From: Xylogone sp. PMI_703 | Taxonomy: Eukaryota > Ascomycota > Leotiomycetes | Assembly (NCBI GenBank): GCA_021399445.1 | Contig: JAJTUQ010000003.1 | Location: 744,001 to 808,000 of the forward strand | Length of the DNA stretch: 64,000 nucleotides | Reading direction: 5' to 3' | Shown: positions 39,364 through 51,460 of the stretch, piece by piece | Layout of the letters: the number at the start of each line of letters is the position of its first letter | Position numbering within the stretch: the first letter of the stretch is position 1 | Notes under the pieces: generated by a model | What the model was told of the DNA's origin: nothing | Database searches by the model: none | The model's input: the letters and a program-made list of their open reading frames with translations, nothing else | Translations under genes and position numbers: made by a program

Positions 39364-41679
39364 TTAGCGATCATCCTTCATGTTATCTCTATGGATAATT
39401 TTACAATTCATGATAGAATCAAGAAATGTGATCGGCGATACATCATTTTCATCCGACAGATGTACATTTGTACACCCGAATGAGTTTTGATTCTCGCTGG
39501 AAATCGGATTAGGTCAGGAAAATAAGGAGTTACGACTTCGAGACGAGACATACATGTTTCCAGGAGGACAGAATAATGAATGACCAAATCCAGGTGTCTG
39601 TTGTGGACCTTGACTGCTTGAACTTGTATTATTGCCCCTAGGGTATCCCTCATAGATTGGCTTTGACGACGTAACATTGGTTGTCTCATGGAAAGCATTT
39701 CTCAATGAAACCAGCGCTCCTATATGCTGCCTTGTGAACCATTGACAGTTATCGAGTTTATATCCGCTATCATTCATAGAAGTCGGCTCGGACGAGAAAA
39801 TGTCAATTATCTGCTGAGTTAAAGATCGGCACTCAGGGCTATTTTTTGTCTCATCCCATACCAACATGAGCAGAGTACAGCTTAGGACACCATGGAGCAT
39901 TGTCTATGTCCTTAATGGAACCATACTGATGATCTGAAAGTCTAGGAATGCCTGCGAGACATCAATTAGACTTTTTCGGGCTCGAAGACACAGTATGGTC
40001 TCTGTAGGTGCATCAATAAGACCTTTATTCGCTCTGATAACAGGTCGGCAAACGTAAGAAATAAAAAAACTCGAATGCATCTTCCAAGTAAGATGTTCGA
40101 GATTCTGATGCCGGCTTTTGCAATTTTCTCTTGGGACTAAGTGAGGAGCTACCCTTTCATACAGTTCATCAATTGCCGAGAGTGTCTGGAGACATTGGTT
40201 GTAGTCACTCCGCTTTTCTGATGTAGTTAAGGACACTCCTAGACTGCACAAATATTGCATCGCTGTCTGATAAGGGATATTTAAGATCGGTGAGGTTAAG
40301 CCACTGGACATTACTATATATGAAGAAATAGTAGGTGTCCTGCCATGGCAGAAACTCAAAAAAAACTCTTGCTGAACTACGCTCGACCTAGACAGATTTA
40401 ATTTCTTGTCGCGGATCGATTTTCCAAGTTTCAATCTACTGACCACAGAGATCTAGCTTCAAGCCTATGCGATTCAGACATATACTCATAAGCACCACCT
40501 TTTTCACAATCAAGACCTATGGTCTGTGATAATCTAATAGTTGTCCCTAACATTGCCCACGCGGCATTAGATTGACTTTGATTTTGGAGGTTACTTCCAA
40601 GGACTAAAAGAGCTTTAATTGTGTTAAATGATGGCTTGAATAAAAAGTTTGCCAATCGAAGGGCTTGAAAAGATCTTCGAACTTTAAGGTATTAGTTTAT
40701 TAAACAGGAATATGAATATATCCATACTCACCAGAGTCATGGCTTAATTGTGTACGCTGCATTGGGTCTCTATCAGAGAAATAGGATCCAGCAGCAAGCA
40801 CAGCGAGGATAAGACCGATCAATCCTACAGAGCTTTCAGACCCCCAATGAGCATTCCATTTCTCCGTGTCTCTAAATTCTCCGGTTGAAAGAGCAATCAA
40901 ATACTCGCAAACATCTGATTCGAAACATTCGAAATCTACAAAAATAGTAGTGAACGGGGCTATTAAATCACGATAGAAATGCATAAATCTGCATGATATT
41001 ACTTCTCAGAGGTGCGATGAATCTCATAAAAGGCCAACCTACGTCAGGATATCGTTCTTTGAAGGCAGGATCTTTAACAGTCTCATCCGGCGATCTTCTT
41101 GTGTCTCCAACTCCATGAATGGATAAATATCGAAGCTATTTTCCAACCCCAAGACTGACCCCACATTTTTTGGGTTTGTAGCTCCTGTATCACGAGCTTG
41201 TGAATGGGTAAGAGATATAATATGATTGACTTCTGAGTATCTCCTACGGTGGGAATATGCCCCCGATACAATTGTATCGATGCAATGGGCTTTATCGGGT
41301 CTTTGATGACCCTCGGCTAGTGTTGAGGTAGTCCTACATCTCTTGGGAGGTGACTCCTTCAAAAGTCCAATGTTACTATCATCATCCGAATTTCCAAGCC
41401 GTCGTTTTTGATTTCCACGCTTTCCAGCCTCCTCGGTGACGTAGGCACAGATCTGTGGATGATCCCGTCTCTGACATGTAGAACATGGCCTTAAACCATC
41501 ACATTTTACCTGATACGTAACGATTAGACACCATTGAATATCAGACTGAAAACTGAACACACTTTACGCTTACGACAGGGATAACAGGCTGCTTTCTGTT
41601 GCCCCTGCCGCCCTCGGAGAACTCGGTCAATCTCATCTTCATCATGCACAGCGGGCAAGTTTGTGGACAATGCGTCCAT
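39364..41679 (-). pseudogene. Zn2Cys6 transcription factor with one in-frame stop
   Basis: Six exons splice cleanly: 41563-41679, 41043-41509, 40732-40988, 40444-40681, 39554-40387 and 39364-39496. The zinc cluster CYPC-x6-C-x5-CSTC-x8-C is split by the first intron. A Fungal_trans middle domain follows (ALLVLGSNLQNQSQSNAAWAMLGTTIRLSQTIGLD; LSFCHGRTPTIS). The frame is open throughout except for a TAG at 39904-39906, inside MVPLRT-stop-TMLHGVLSCTLL, where relatives would have a bulky residue; TGG to TAG is the simplest change. The product would stop at about 520 of 681 residues. It sits directly upstream of an FdcA-like remnant on the same strand. In Aspergillus niger the regulator SdrA adjoins the fdc/pad decarboxylase genes, so an SdrA-like role is inferred, not proven. 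A truncated but functional protein is possible. Confidence 0.78.
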
Positions 41680-42328
41680 ATCAAGCTATAATTAAGTAAT
41701 AAAGATGAATACATTCCTTAGTTGAAGGTTTTAAGGGAGCAGTTCGGCGCGGGGTATCACGAAATGAAGCTCGTACTACTTACAGTACTGGTGGAAGACG
41801 CTCGGAGTTCGGTGCTTTCGGATGTCCCGGACGGCATCAGCCTGGGACGTCATACAGTAATATTAGTCAACCTTCTGCAATCATTCTCAAAGGTCATTCA
41901 TCCCCAACAACGCTCAGATTAAGCTGCAGACTTTTCAGCGTCGGACCCGCATCCTTCTCGAAACAGAGCTTGCTGGGTTGATTTTGCTCAGTTCTGCGGT
42001 AAATTCCATTACGCCTCTAGATAGGGTGTGCTGGTGGACTCCAATACTGGGACATGCGAACGGGTTATATGTGAAGATAAAAAAGAGATAAGTAGTGAGG
42101 GATTGGACTGTTAAAGTGGCCGCTGCATATGCCTAGAGGCTAAAGCAGAACCAACACAAGGATGATCTACTATAGAGTTTAGATGTATTCTTTATCATTA
42201 TTGTGAGTTCATTGTCGAACGTCTGTTTGAGTTACCACCGACCCGTCCTCTTCTTCCCCTATTCAATGCATAAAGACCTCTTCATTATTTCTCAGATGTC
42301 GTCATCCGCCTACCAGACACTTGCTGCT
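41680..42328. other. Intergenic spacer
   Basis: Promoter side of the zinc-cluster regulator and 3' flank of the AAA ATPase. One plus-strand frame (41722-41922) has no domain. I found no UbiX/Pad-like remnant here. Confidence 0.5.
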
Positions 42329-45300
42329 CTAGTAATTTCCTGGTTGCCCTGACCACGGCCGTCCAGGAGCAACACTTACCCCCGTTGTTGGTACGTTGCT
42401 AGGCGACGCTTGACCTACACCTTGTTGCCCAGATGCCGCATATAGTGCCTGCATATTCTGGTTCATCCAAGCTGTATTAAGTTGCTGCTGCTCCGGCGTC
42501 ACTGGTATGGGCGGCGCTTGCTGCTGGACTGGATTCTGCCCCTCTCCTGGCATTGGCGTGGGTGTATTGGCGGCCCTCATTCCTGCGTTATTCCAGGGCT
42601 GGCCGGAAGGGAATTGCTGGATTTGAGCCTGTGCAGAATTAGGGTAGCCTGGTTGCAGTAGAACCGTGTTGGGATACTGATAATATTGTTGAGGCTGTTG
42701 TTGAAAGCTTTGCTGCTGGGTGAATATCTGATCGGGTGGCGGTTGTTGTTGTTGATAGCCAGGTTGCGGCCGTACCTGTGAGGCGGCAAGGAAAGCTTTC
42801 TTCTTGTCTATCCCAGCCATGATGAAGTCGTTCTCCTCAGCCCACATAGCACGAAGTCTTCCTTCTTTTGCACGACGTGCTGCATTTACGCCGTACAGAT
42901 CATGAATGTAGTTTGTAAATTCGAGATATGCTTTTTGAACCACCTTGAAGTGCTCTACGGTAAGCTTGATAACGGCATCAGGCTTCTCGATTGCCTCATG
43001 ACTGCTTCCTTGAGCCTCAAACTCGGCCAGCGCCAGCGCTGTTTGGCATGCGTTGCGAATTTGCCGTCCATTCCAACGTGCTGGCGGGCAGTCATCAAAG
43101 TGCTTGGCTGCAAATAAGCTGATCTCAAAAGTCTCAATATCGATCCGTCTCCCCTTTCTTTTAAACCGCTCTTCAATCATGTCCAGATTGATCTTGAATA
43201 CTTTGACAGTCTTCGAGCTGTTGAGTTCCGGGTAGTAGAGAGCGACGTGGATACGTGAGGTGAAGGCCTCGTCGAAGTCGCCAACACGGTTAGTTGTCAG
43301 GAAGAGAACTCCCGAATAGTACTCCATCACGCGCAAGAAAACTGCAGTAAATTATCAACGTTCTAATTTCAGAATTACGTATGTATAAGGATAACCTACC
43401 TGCTACAAGTCCGTTCCTAACAAAGTCTTCTTTCGTTCTTTCAGCGAGAAAGACATCCGCTTCGTCAAGCAAGAGAATGCATCCCCACTTGTTAGCTAAG
43501 GCAAAGTTCGTTTCTAATGCTCTCTCAACTTCATTTGCAGTGGTCCCAAGGTCTCCTAGTTGCGGGAAGAACGCGATTTCCGTTATTTGCTGTTTTTAAA
43601 AATCAGAGCGAGCGTCCTGTGTCTTTTACTTACCACAAGTAATTTGAAATAGCGGTTTCTGAAACATTTCAGCTACGCCTTCTAATCGATTATCGTTGTT
43701 AGTATACGATATTAAGTCTGAGAGTCTCAGTGAGAAATGGTACAAACCGGCTGTGGATGTTTTTCCCACCCCAGGTGCACCATGAAGAAGCAATATCAAA
43801 CCCCTTCCTGCAGCGACATTAACTTCAAGTCTCCAATCCCTTAAAAGCTATGTTACCTTTCCCCTTGACAATATCAACTTGCTCCCCCTGACCTGCCTTT
43901 GAATTCTTATCTCGGAAATGCTGAGTAATTAGCGAAATAATCATGGACTGATGTCCATCTTCGAGGACGAGACGATCAAAGGCAGTCAGGGGCTTCTTCC
44001 TATTCGCTTGGTTGCTCTGCTTGTTGTCATCTCGGGTTGTTAAAGGAAAAGTCTCAGAGGGGTAAGTATCAGTCAAGTATGAGAGATCCAGTCTGGCTAA
44101 GATAATAGTAGCGTTAGTAATGGCAAGGGAAAAGAAGCATACTGATCTAGTCACTTACCCCATTTTCGACTCCGCAGAACGAACCCAAAGACGCGATAAG
44201 ACATGATGATAAGTTCGTCTTCTGAGACAGTGAATGTATCGGAGCTGGTTTGCAGTTCTTTTAATGGATTAGGAATGATGGCAACTGACGGCCGGTTGTC
44301 ATCTAGAGAGCTCCTTTGGGGTAGGAGGCTGTCAATGTACTCGGTCTTCTGCTTCTGGTCAATATACGTGTCGTTATACACCACCTGGTCTCGGCAACAA
44401 GCCCCGGTACAGTTTCCGAATCTCCTTTCTTCACTCTCCTGGGGAGAGGGATTGCCTATGAGCATTTCCAGTTCAGGCTTCCACCCTTGTTGTGCTTCGT
44501 CTTCTACTGAGAAAGCTGTTTCAAAGTCTACTACTACCTGGCTCTCAACTTCGTCTCGTACCACCAATGTCGGCCCAGAGTAGTACATTTGTTTCACCGC
44601 GGCTGTCTCGAGGAATTTTTTACCCCGAAGAATGAGCTTCTGTCGGAGTCTGTGGCTTTCAGGAAGATTCTCGATTCGCTTCCACTCAGAGTCGCTGGAA
44701 TCGGACTGCTTTAGAGGATGAAAACGGAGAGGATAGACTTCTAGTGAAGTAATATCCCTCTCTCCCTCAAACCTCTGGAAGCCAAGGGTCTTTGTGACTG
44801 GTCCAAGATGCTTGCCGTCAAAATCAATGTAAACGCAAGTGATGCTAAAAGGAGTTTGATCAGGTGTATTGGCGGACGGGTTGTACCATGTTTCCCAAAC
44901 AGGGACGACGCGATGTTTAGCACTGTTAACCTGAATGACCCGGTAGACCTGTTTGCCGTCGCTTCCGATCACCTCCATCCCGGGCCGAAAGAGCTGCCAT
45001 AAGTCTTCTGCTACGTTAGTTTCTCTGAGTATTTAAGGGGAAGGTGGAACAGGAGGCGATACCTGAGAAGGCCACCTTGCGGCAGTTGGGATCGTTCAGA
45101 TACGTCTGCTTAGCTGAAATATCCGAATCCATGAAAGAAAGAAGACATTTCAAGTGCTTCAGTGCCGTTAGCGACTTTAGGATGTCATTGGGGTCGTCTT
45201 CATCCTCCTCTTCCCTTTCATCCTTCTCTACCTGGCCGTCAATATCGCCATGGGTACCGCTGTATTGTAGTTGTTTGTCCCCTTGGTCGCCAGTCGTCTC

Positions 45301-46677
45301 AACCACCAAGCTGCTCGTAGAAAGCTTACTGGCGGGGTTATTATCATGTGTCTGCGCAGGCTGTTGAGACACATGACTGTCTTTTGACGTGTTAGGAATG
45401 GTTGCCTTTGTTACAGTCAGTCCGTCTGTACCTGTCTCTGGTGCAGTTTTGAACTTCTTCTCCAGCGCCGTGCACCAAGCTCTCAGCGCCTGTTCACAAT
45501 AGATAAACGCTTTGAAGGGCCTAAGGAAGACTATGGGCGTTCCATCAGTGACGCCAAATGATTTCCCGAGTATCTTTTCCATAATTCCAAGTAGAATGAT
45601 AGAATGTATCCTAACTCTTTCAGGCAGTGGCGCGTTTTCAGTTGCTGTCGGAGTGCGAGCTCTGTGGCCTTCAAGCCCGCCTCCGTTGCGGACTGGGTGG
45701 CGTGAGTAGCCATACCAACCGCGATAGTTGTTGAGGCCATCGTCAATGGTGGGCTCTCCCATAAGCACATCAATGACACACGCATCATCTGGTACTTCAT
45801 CTCGTTGCGTAAAAGAAAGCCAGTCTAATCGATTCAGCTTTGGCTCAGCAAATGCAGATAGACTGTCATCGTTCTCTAGGTTGCTCTCTGCCGTGTTCGT
45901 CTCCTGTCCTTCGTGTTGTACTTTTGATTTCGCTTTACGACCTGGTTTGCGCTGTAGTTTCTCCTCTTCTATCATAGCTTTCTTGCGTTTGTGTACTTCC
46001 TCGGCCAGATAGAGACGGTCTAGTTCCCACTCAAAGTTCAGACGGAGCCGCTCACGGCGGTCACCAAAGCTAATTGTATCGTCAAAAAAATTGTCTTCGT
46101 GAGCATTGTCGCCCATGCCCTCATTGTCGCCTAAATTAAAGGATGGATCAAATGGATCTGGCCTAACATATCTATTTTTGACTTCATCTGTATCTCGAAA
46201 AAACCATGTTCTGGGACCAGTTTTATGATCGCGGTAAAAATGACGCGCACCTAAGAACAATGCCCAATTGCCCGGGTCATTTTTAGTTTCCCACTCTTTT
46301 CGATGCTTATAAAGAAATTCTTGCATCCGTCTATAGGTCAGAATTTCTTCTATTTTCTCCTGGTCTACTTCTTGTTCATGACGTGTTGGATGCCCTTCCT
46401 TCTCATTGAGGTTGTGGTCAGTTGAGCCGCCATTCGCTTGTCTCTCGAGTTCCAGGATCTTCAACTTCAGAGCCTCAATCTCATCGACGAAGCCAAGAGT
46501 CGGCTCGGCCTCAACATTCTGATTATTTCTTGTCGTACTCGACATATCGCGATTATATGGTTTGCGGCTTTCCTCGTCTTCTCGACTTAATGTCAGCGGA
46601 GCGGGGTGCCCTGGGCCTGGATTGGCACCAAGGTTCTCAGTGCCCTTCGGTCCGAAGTTTAAGTTCTCTGGACTCAT
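42329..46677 (-). CDS. Large AAA+ ATPase with Q/P-rich C-terminus, 1325 aa
   Basis: Seven exons: 45063-46677, 44159-45007, 43857-44096, 43748-43807, 43634-43678, 43400-43555 and 42329-43341, all phase-consistent. The N-terminal third has a coiled coil (EIEALKLKILELERQ) and low-complexity regions. It is followed by the region typical of fungal AAA proteins annotated with DUF7025 (LWQLFRPGMEV, VYIDFDGKHLGPV, YSGPTLVV). The AAA domain has Walker A GAPGVGKTST near residue 910, Walker B CILLLDEADVFL, sensor FLTTNRVGDFDEAFTSRIH and an Arg-rich lid (RWNGRQIRNACQTA). The last 150 residues are Gln/Pro-rich and probably disordered. This is a common but little-studied fungal family, perhaps a chaperone-like remodeller. 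An alternative start is MSSTTRNN, 44 codons in. Confidence 0.88.
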
Positions 46678-46921
46678 CTAATCATGCAGTCTCATTGGGG
46701 CGCAGGACAAGTGAGGGGGTAATGACTGTTTAGTATGAAATCCAACAGTATATGTACGTGATGAGAGAGGACGATAGTGAGCACAACGGCAAAGGCACAT
46801 AGTCAAGCAGTGGAAAAACCCCTACGACTTGAGCTCTCTGAGCCAGCCGCAAATTGAGGCTCGTACGTAAGCTCGCAGTATACCCCTCAGCTGCCGGTTT
46901 CGGGTTAGAAGAACGCCACTC

Positions 46922-46974
46922 GTATGGTGTACCATTTGAGGGTCTTCCACCAAAACAAGCGAATCGACATTTTG
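46922..46974 (-). repeat. Left arm of a 53-bp inverted repeat
   Basis: The reverse complement of this segment matches 47407-47459 at 51 of 53 positions (core GCTTGTTTTGG and GAAGACCCTCAAATGG). Just inside the arm, TGTC/GTCAAA-type short repeats continue the similarity loosely. Confidence 0.9.
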
Positions 46975-47406
46975 GAAATTTGACGGTTTGACTATTTGAC
47001 TTTTTGGAGACTTGATCCGAGCTATACTCAATGACAATAATATACTCTTACTCGTTTACGTATACTTATCAATTAATAGATATTTAGTAAGATTCTAAGA
47101 CTGTACAATTCAAGCCAACGATCGAAAGTCAACGGCTGAAGGACGTTGGTTGGAAATGGCCTGTACTGAATGGCTTGTATAACTGTTATGCGACTGCACC
47201 TTAACGCCTTTTGGCTGTTAACTCTCAATTAAATACTGACCAAGTGAGCTGAGCGGGGCTCGACTGTAGTTGGCTTCTAGCATGAGTTTTATTATATTTT
47301 ATATGCTTTCTTAGTCTATAACCGATCATATTAATCAATTAATCAATTAAAATCAACTTTTGTTTTTGAGTTTGAAGTGGTTCAATTCTCTGAAATGTCA
47401 AAATGT

Positions 47407-47459
47407 CAAAATGTCAATTCGCTTGTTTTGGCGGAAGACCCTCAAATGGTACACCATAC
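47407..47459 (+). repeat. Right arm of the 53-bp inverted repeat
   Basis: Partner of 46922-46974. It is preceded by three tandem copies of AAATGTC (47393-47413). The whole 46922-47459 unit of 538 bp has the size and shape of a MITE or a non-autonomous DNA transposon, but no target-site duplication is evident. Confidence 0.88.
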
Positions 47460-47618
47460 ACGGGCTGAATTGCCCCGAGCTACGGCGCGGCGCGTGCCGC
47501 ATCTCGGTTCCAGTATATTGGGGGGAAGTAGTGCTACTCGTGCCTCGAGCTACTTATTCCATATGCCAAAACCAGTCGTCCTGATATCATCCTTCCTCAA
47601 AGCTTTCTCAGCTTGGCT

Positions 47619-49869
47619 TTATGCTAGTTCTCCTTCCAACTCTCTAGTCATGCGTTCTTCGTTCGGCGCCCAACCTAGCCGTGGCAGTCCATTGATGTTA
47701 AGTATCAAATTCTCCTCTTCAAAGGCAATGCGCACAATTTCGGTACCTGGTGTGCTCGTAAACAAAACCTTGATAGTCGTTGACACGCTGGGATCACTTG
47801 CGAGACGTAGCAAGGTTGGAAACACTTGAAAAGCTTCAGAAGAAAATTCATCTCGTTCGAACAAGAATATCCCATCAACTATAAAGAATAGTGTGAGTGA
47901 CTGGGGTAGTCTTCGCACTAGCCACTCAAGCAGCCTGATCAGCTCTTCAAGTTGGCCTCTCTGAACGCTTTCGATGTTGATCTCCCGATGTAGCAGCTGT
48001 GTGTCAAAGGCGTACTGCCTCAGTAGTTGGTCGATTAAGCTAGCCAGCATGGCCCCGGCCCCGACGTATGCACCGGCCTCATCAACATCGATATGCCTTC
48101 CACAAAACCATAGTGCTGACAGGAAACGGTCCTTAGCTCGCAGGGCCCGCGCCATCGACGTGCAGAAGACGGAGAGAGGTGAAATTCCAGCAATGGTCTT
48201 GGGTAAAGGGACATCCCAGTGGACTAGGAGCTTGGCAGAGGACGTTGACATGATCCAGCTTTGGAATAGCGCCGTGTTAATGATCTGCTCGGCTTGCGTC
48301 CTCTGATTTGCTGGGAGCTGCTCTTTCTTCTCGGCGATAAAAGCTAGGTCGGTAAAGTCGACATCGCGGATAGCGAGCATCCGTCGCAGCGTCTCCTGGT
48401 CGATAAACCACCGTATGGATGGTGCCTGAATTTGCGGCTGAGGAGGCCACGGGCTTTGTTGAAGCGGTGAGTTGCTTCGTAGTATTACATTCTCGACTCT
48501 GAGGCGAATAAGCTCTTGTTGAGCAGCTTCGAGTTCTCCTACAGATGTTATCCAATGTTAGCATATCTAAATAACTCGGCCCTATTGGCTAATGTATATC
48601 GAAACAATAATCACGAGAGGTACCTAGGGTTATGGTGGTGACTCACGGTCCTTTTTTGCTACGTAGTCAGCTAGCAGACTCTCAATTGAATTGTATCCAT
48701 TGACAATCTTCTGCTGGCTTTCAAGTAGCTGTTTGAGGTACTTTTGGGTTTCTTGGGAGACTTCAGTTGGATATATATTAGGTGCGTTCATAAGGAGACA
48801 GACAAAATTTCTCGCGGTCCATGGCATACTTACACGTATGCGCTTCATATATATGCGACTTTGTAGCTTCCTCCAAAAGTCTTTTGCTCTTTATATTGAT
48901 TGTATCAAGACTACTCAAAAGATTCTTCTCATAGTCACTTCCAGTAAAGATGGCTTTGCCTCCTTTTAAGACTTACAATATTAGGGCTGAATGTTAGCCC
49001 TGCAGTATCAACTGAATTGGCGTCTGGACTCACACTCATTTCTTATGAAGAAACTAACGGCCTGTTCAATTCCATCCAGTGTCGCCATGGCTAAATTTAT
49101 GGATGTATCTCGAATGTTTTTGTCTCCAGAGAAAGTCATCAAGAATAGCTCTGCGTCTGAGAAAATTGGAATGAGGTCATCGAAGCCTTCTAGAACTTGT
49201 TGGCGTACTCTTGCAGCAGTCTTGACAGCCTGGAAATAACTATGATTAGCTGTCTTACTTCGTGAATTTAACATACGGCAACCATACATCTAGGATGACT
49301 TCCACCGCTTTCAGAACTGGTGTTGTGTACACGGTGTTAGGCGCAAGGTTTGAGGCAACTCTGGCTACTCCTGCAATAGGATCAATATTGTCAGCGATCT
49401 TGCGCCGTTTGGTCCGTAACCACCCCAACCGTCCTCCCGCTTCTTTGTATTCGTTACGTGCTGCTTCGAGCTGGTCAACGACGGCATCCCAATCTCCTTT
49501 CTCCCGAATGCTGTAGGCAGTGTTGGATCGGCCTTTTGGTTCCTCTTTTGATGATTTTAATTTTCCCATAGCCTCTGAGAATACGCCGTTCCAATACAGC
49601 ATAGCTTTGGTATCGTCCCAAGTTAGCCTTGGCGAAAGGCCATTACTATCCGCAGCCGGGGAACCAGATGAGTCAACTTGCGCTAGTTCTCCATGATTTG
49701 GTCGTGGGACCAAAGCTTGATTATTCGGAACATACTGCCTGGAAACAGAATCATAGTGAAGTGGGGGATTCACGAAAGCGGGATGATGACTTGGAAGACG
49801 ATTCTCAATAAAGTCAACGGTGACAGGCTGACGATCTAGTCTGCTGGCGGAAGAATGCGTATCCGCCAT
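47619..49869 (-). CDS. NLR/STAND-like protein with helical N-terminal domain, 649 aa
   Basis: Five exons: 49288-49869 (ATG at 49869), 49034-49229, 48834-48971, 48647-48760 and 47619-48538, all in phase. The N-terminal half is helical (DWDAVVDQLEAARNEYKE, KIADNIDPIAGVARVASNLAP, VLEGFDDLIPIFSDAELFL) and resembles the N-terminal domain of fungal NACHT-type proteins (DUF7708-like). A coiled segment (ELEAAQQELIRLRVENVIL) leads to a C-terminal domain. There the usual P-loop position reads LLVHWDVPLPKTIAGISPLS, without the G-x4-GK[ST] pattern, and the Walker B position reads LTLFFIVDGIFLF. No ankyrin, WD or TPR repeats follow. It may be a degenerate, regulatory NLR-type protein; fungal relatives act in self-recognition. 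The stop lies about 160 bp from the inverted-repeat element. Confidence 0.78.
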
Positions 49870-50179
49870 AACGGATTACGAGAAGAAGATTTCATATCAA
49901 TTAGGCTGACCACGGTACAGAGGGAGTGCTTTAATATGAATCTGCTTACGAGGCTTAGAATACGGACACGCATAAAATTGCTAAGCCACAAATTAATTCA
50001 TATTTTAAGCTATTCTAATTCGGGTAGTTTATCAACTTACTCACTCTATTCTAAACTTTGATAGCAAATATATCATTCTAAAGATATTCCACCTTCGAAA
50101 ATTCATTTATTCGCAAAAGTAAAATAACCCGAAACAAAAGTTGCCATAATATCGATAAGATGATAGGTATGGTTTGTAC
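49870..50179. other. Short intergenic spacer
   Basis: AT-rich promoter side of the NLR-like gene. Nothing else is seen. Confidence 0.5.
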
Positions 50180-50958
50180 GGTTGACCAAAACAAAAACGG
50201 CTTGTTTCTGATCTTTATTTACTATGAATTTTTAATGATGAGAGACTTGGATATTGGGTTGATGCATTTCCATGGGGAATTTCTTGTAAGTACATACTTT
50301 CAGTCTAAGTTACGGTCTAAACTGGACTACTAAAGGTTCTCAACGAAAAATTCACAATTTCTCCAGTATGGTTAACTAATTTTTGCTAGAAATGTGGATT
50401 GCATACATATCAACAGCATACCCTTTGATTCCAGAAGCAACTGGTGTGGATGTTACTGGTAATACGATTATGCCTTGCATTAGGTCAACAAGAATGTATC
50501 AGAGAGAATTTGATGCCTGTAGAGAGTCAGTCGTATCTGGCTACTCATGCCCCGCTGATCCAACCACAGATCCGCGGTTCAATATTATCTCCACTCTGTA
50601 TTACATCAGGAGTTACTATATCTAGATGTTATAACTCGTAAAATGGGTTTTAGTGATGCGCGAAGGGGGCATTGAGGTTATTCCTAAAAAATTTTAGAAA
50701 GTTATCCCCTGATTCTTTCGAATTGATAAAGAGCTTACAGCCGGTGATATTGTTCCGCGGAAAAGTCGATAATCTTGCAGGTGCTAGCCAGGGCATCAGC
50801 GTATCAGCTAAGTTGAAGGAGATGGACGCTAAGGTTCAACTATGGATATACAAAGATGGTGGAAATGGCTGTGACATTTTCGGTGTTCCATCTGATGTGG
50901 ACGCTGGTGGGAAGAACGGTGAGCCAGGTGTCATCCAGAACCTAAGGAATGTGATGTA
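50180..50958 (+). pseudogene. Alpha/beta-hydrolase remnant
   Basis: Near 50260 a LMHFHGEFL reading resembles the HGGGF oxyanion motif of alpha/beta-hydrolase_3 enzymes with the glycines damaged. Frame 1 (50383-50625) then reads FDACRESVVSGYSCPADPTTDPRF. After a frame change, 50672-50958 reads LQPVILFRGKVDNLAGASQGISV and ending FGVPSDVDAG...VIQNLRNVM, which fits the C-terminal Asp/His part of such hydrolases (the catalytic His position reads GNGCD). There are at least two frame changes and no start-to-stop model. The identity is at the superfamily level only. Confidence 0.5.
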
Positions 50959-51460
50959 ACCCGTTGGAGATTGCAAAGAAACGATGGTGGTTTTCTATGA
51001 ACTGTCTGGAAGTGGATCTTTGTCTGAAGAAGTCTGCTATAGGTAATAGTGAGAATTTCTCTTGTTTCGTGATACTCTAGGCAGGATGATGTGTTAGTGA
51101 AGGCGATGAACCGTATTATCGCGGGGGTCGGTACGATACTACAATATCTTACTAATGCGAGATTTACAAGTTTGGCGGAAATAGAATTTGTAATACATGA
51201 TCCAGGAATAGAATTCTGGAAATCATTACTGTACCCGTGTGGGCGTTATGCGGAATTATCGAAAAGCTCTCGCCGACATAAAGCAAATGTGCGGTTATCT
51301 TGCTTAAAGCCGAGGCTCGTCTCAGAGATTGTACTCTTCATGCTATTGATCAATGGACGCCGTATATTACTAGGCGCACCACCTATATATAGCGTTCATT
51401 GGAATTTCAGTTTCTTTTGAAAGTTAGTTGTATAATTAGTGTATTGTTATTCTCTAAATC
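50959..51460. other. Promoter-side spacer of the aldehyde dehydrogenase
   Basis: One open frame (51091-51420) overlaps this region but has no recognisable domain and ends 40 bases before the dehydrogenase ATG. A TATATATAG box lies near 51386. Confidence 0.4.

Larger units (their letters stand above)
46678..47618. other. Intergenic region holding an inverted-repeat element
   Basis: It contains the 5' flank of the AAA gene, the two 53-bp inverted repeats and about 430 bp of AT-rich DNA between them, with a short (AATC)n run at 47331-47350. No gene is supported. Confidence 0.6.

Noticed and set aside
41722..41922. Possible UbiX/Pad1-like remnant beside the decarboxylase locus
   Set aside because: The 66-codon frame has no flavin-binding or UbiX motif.
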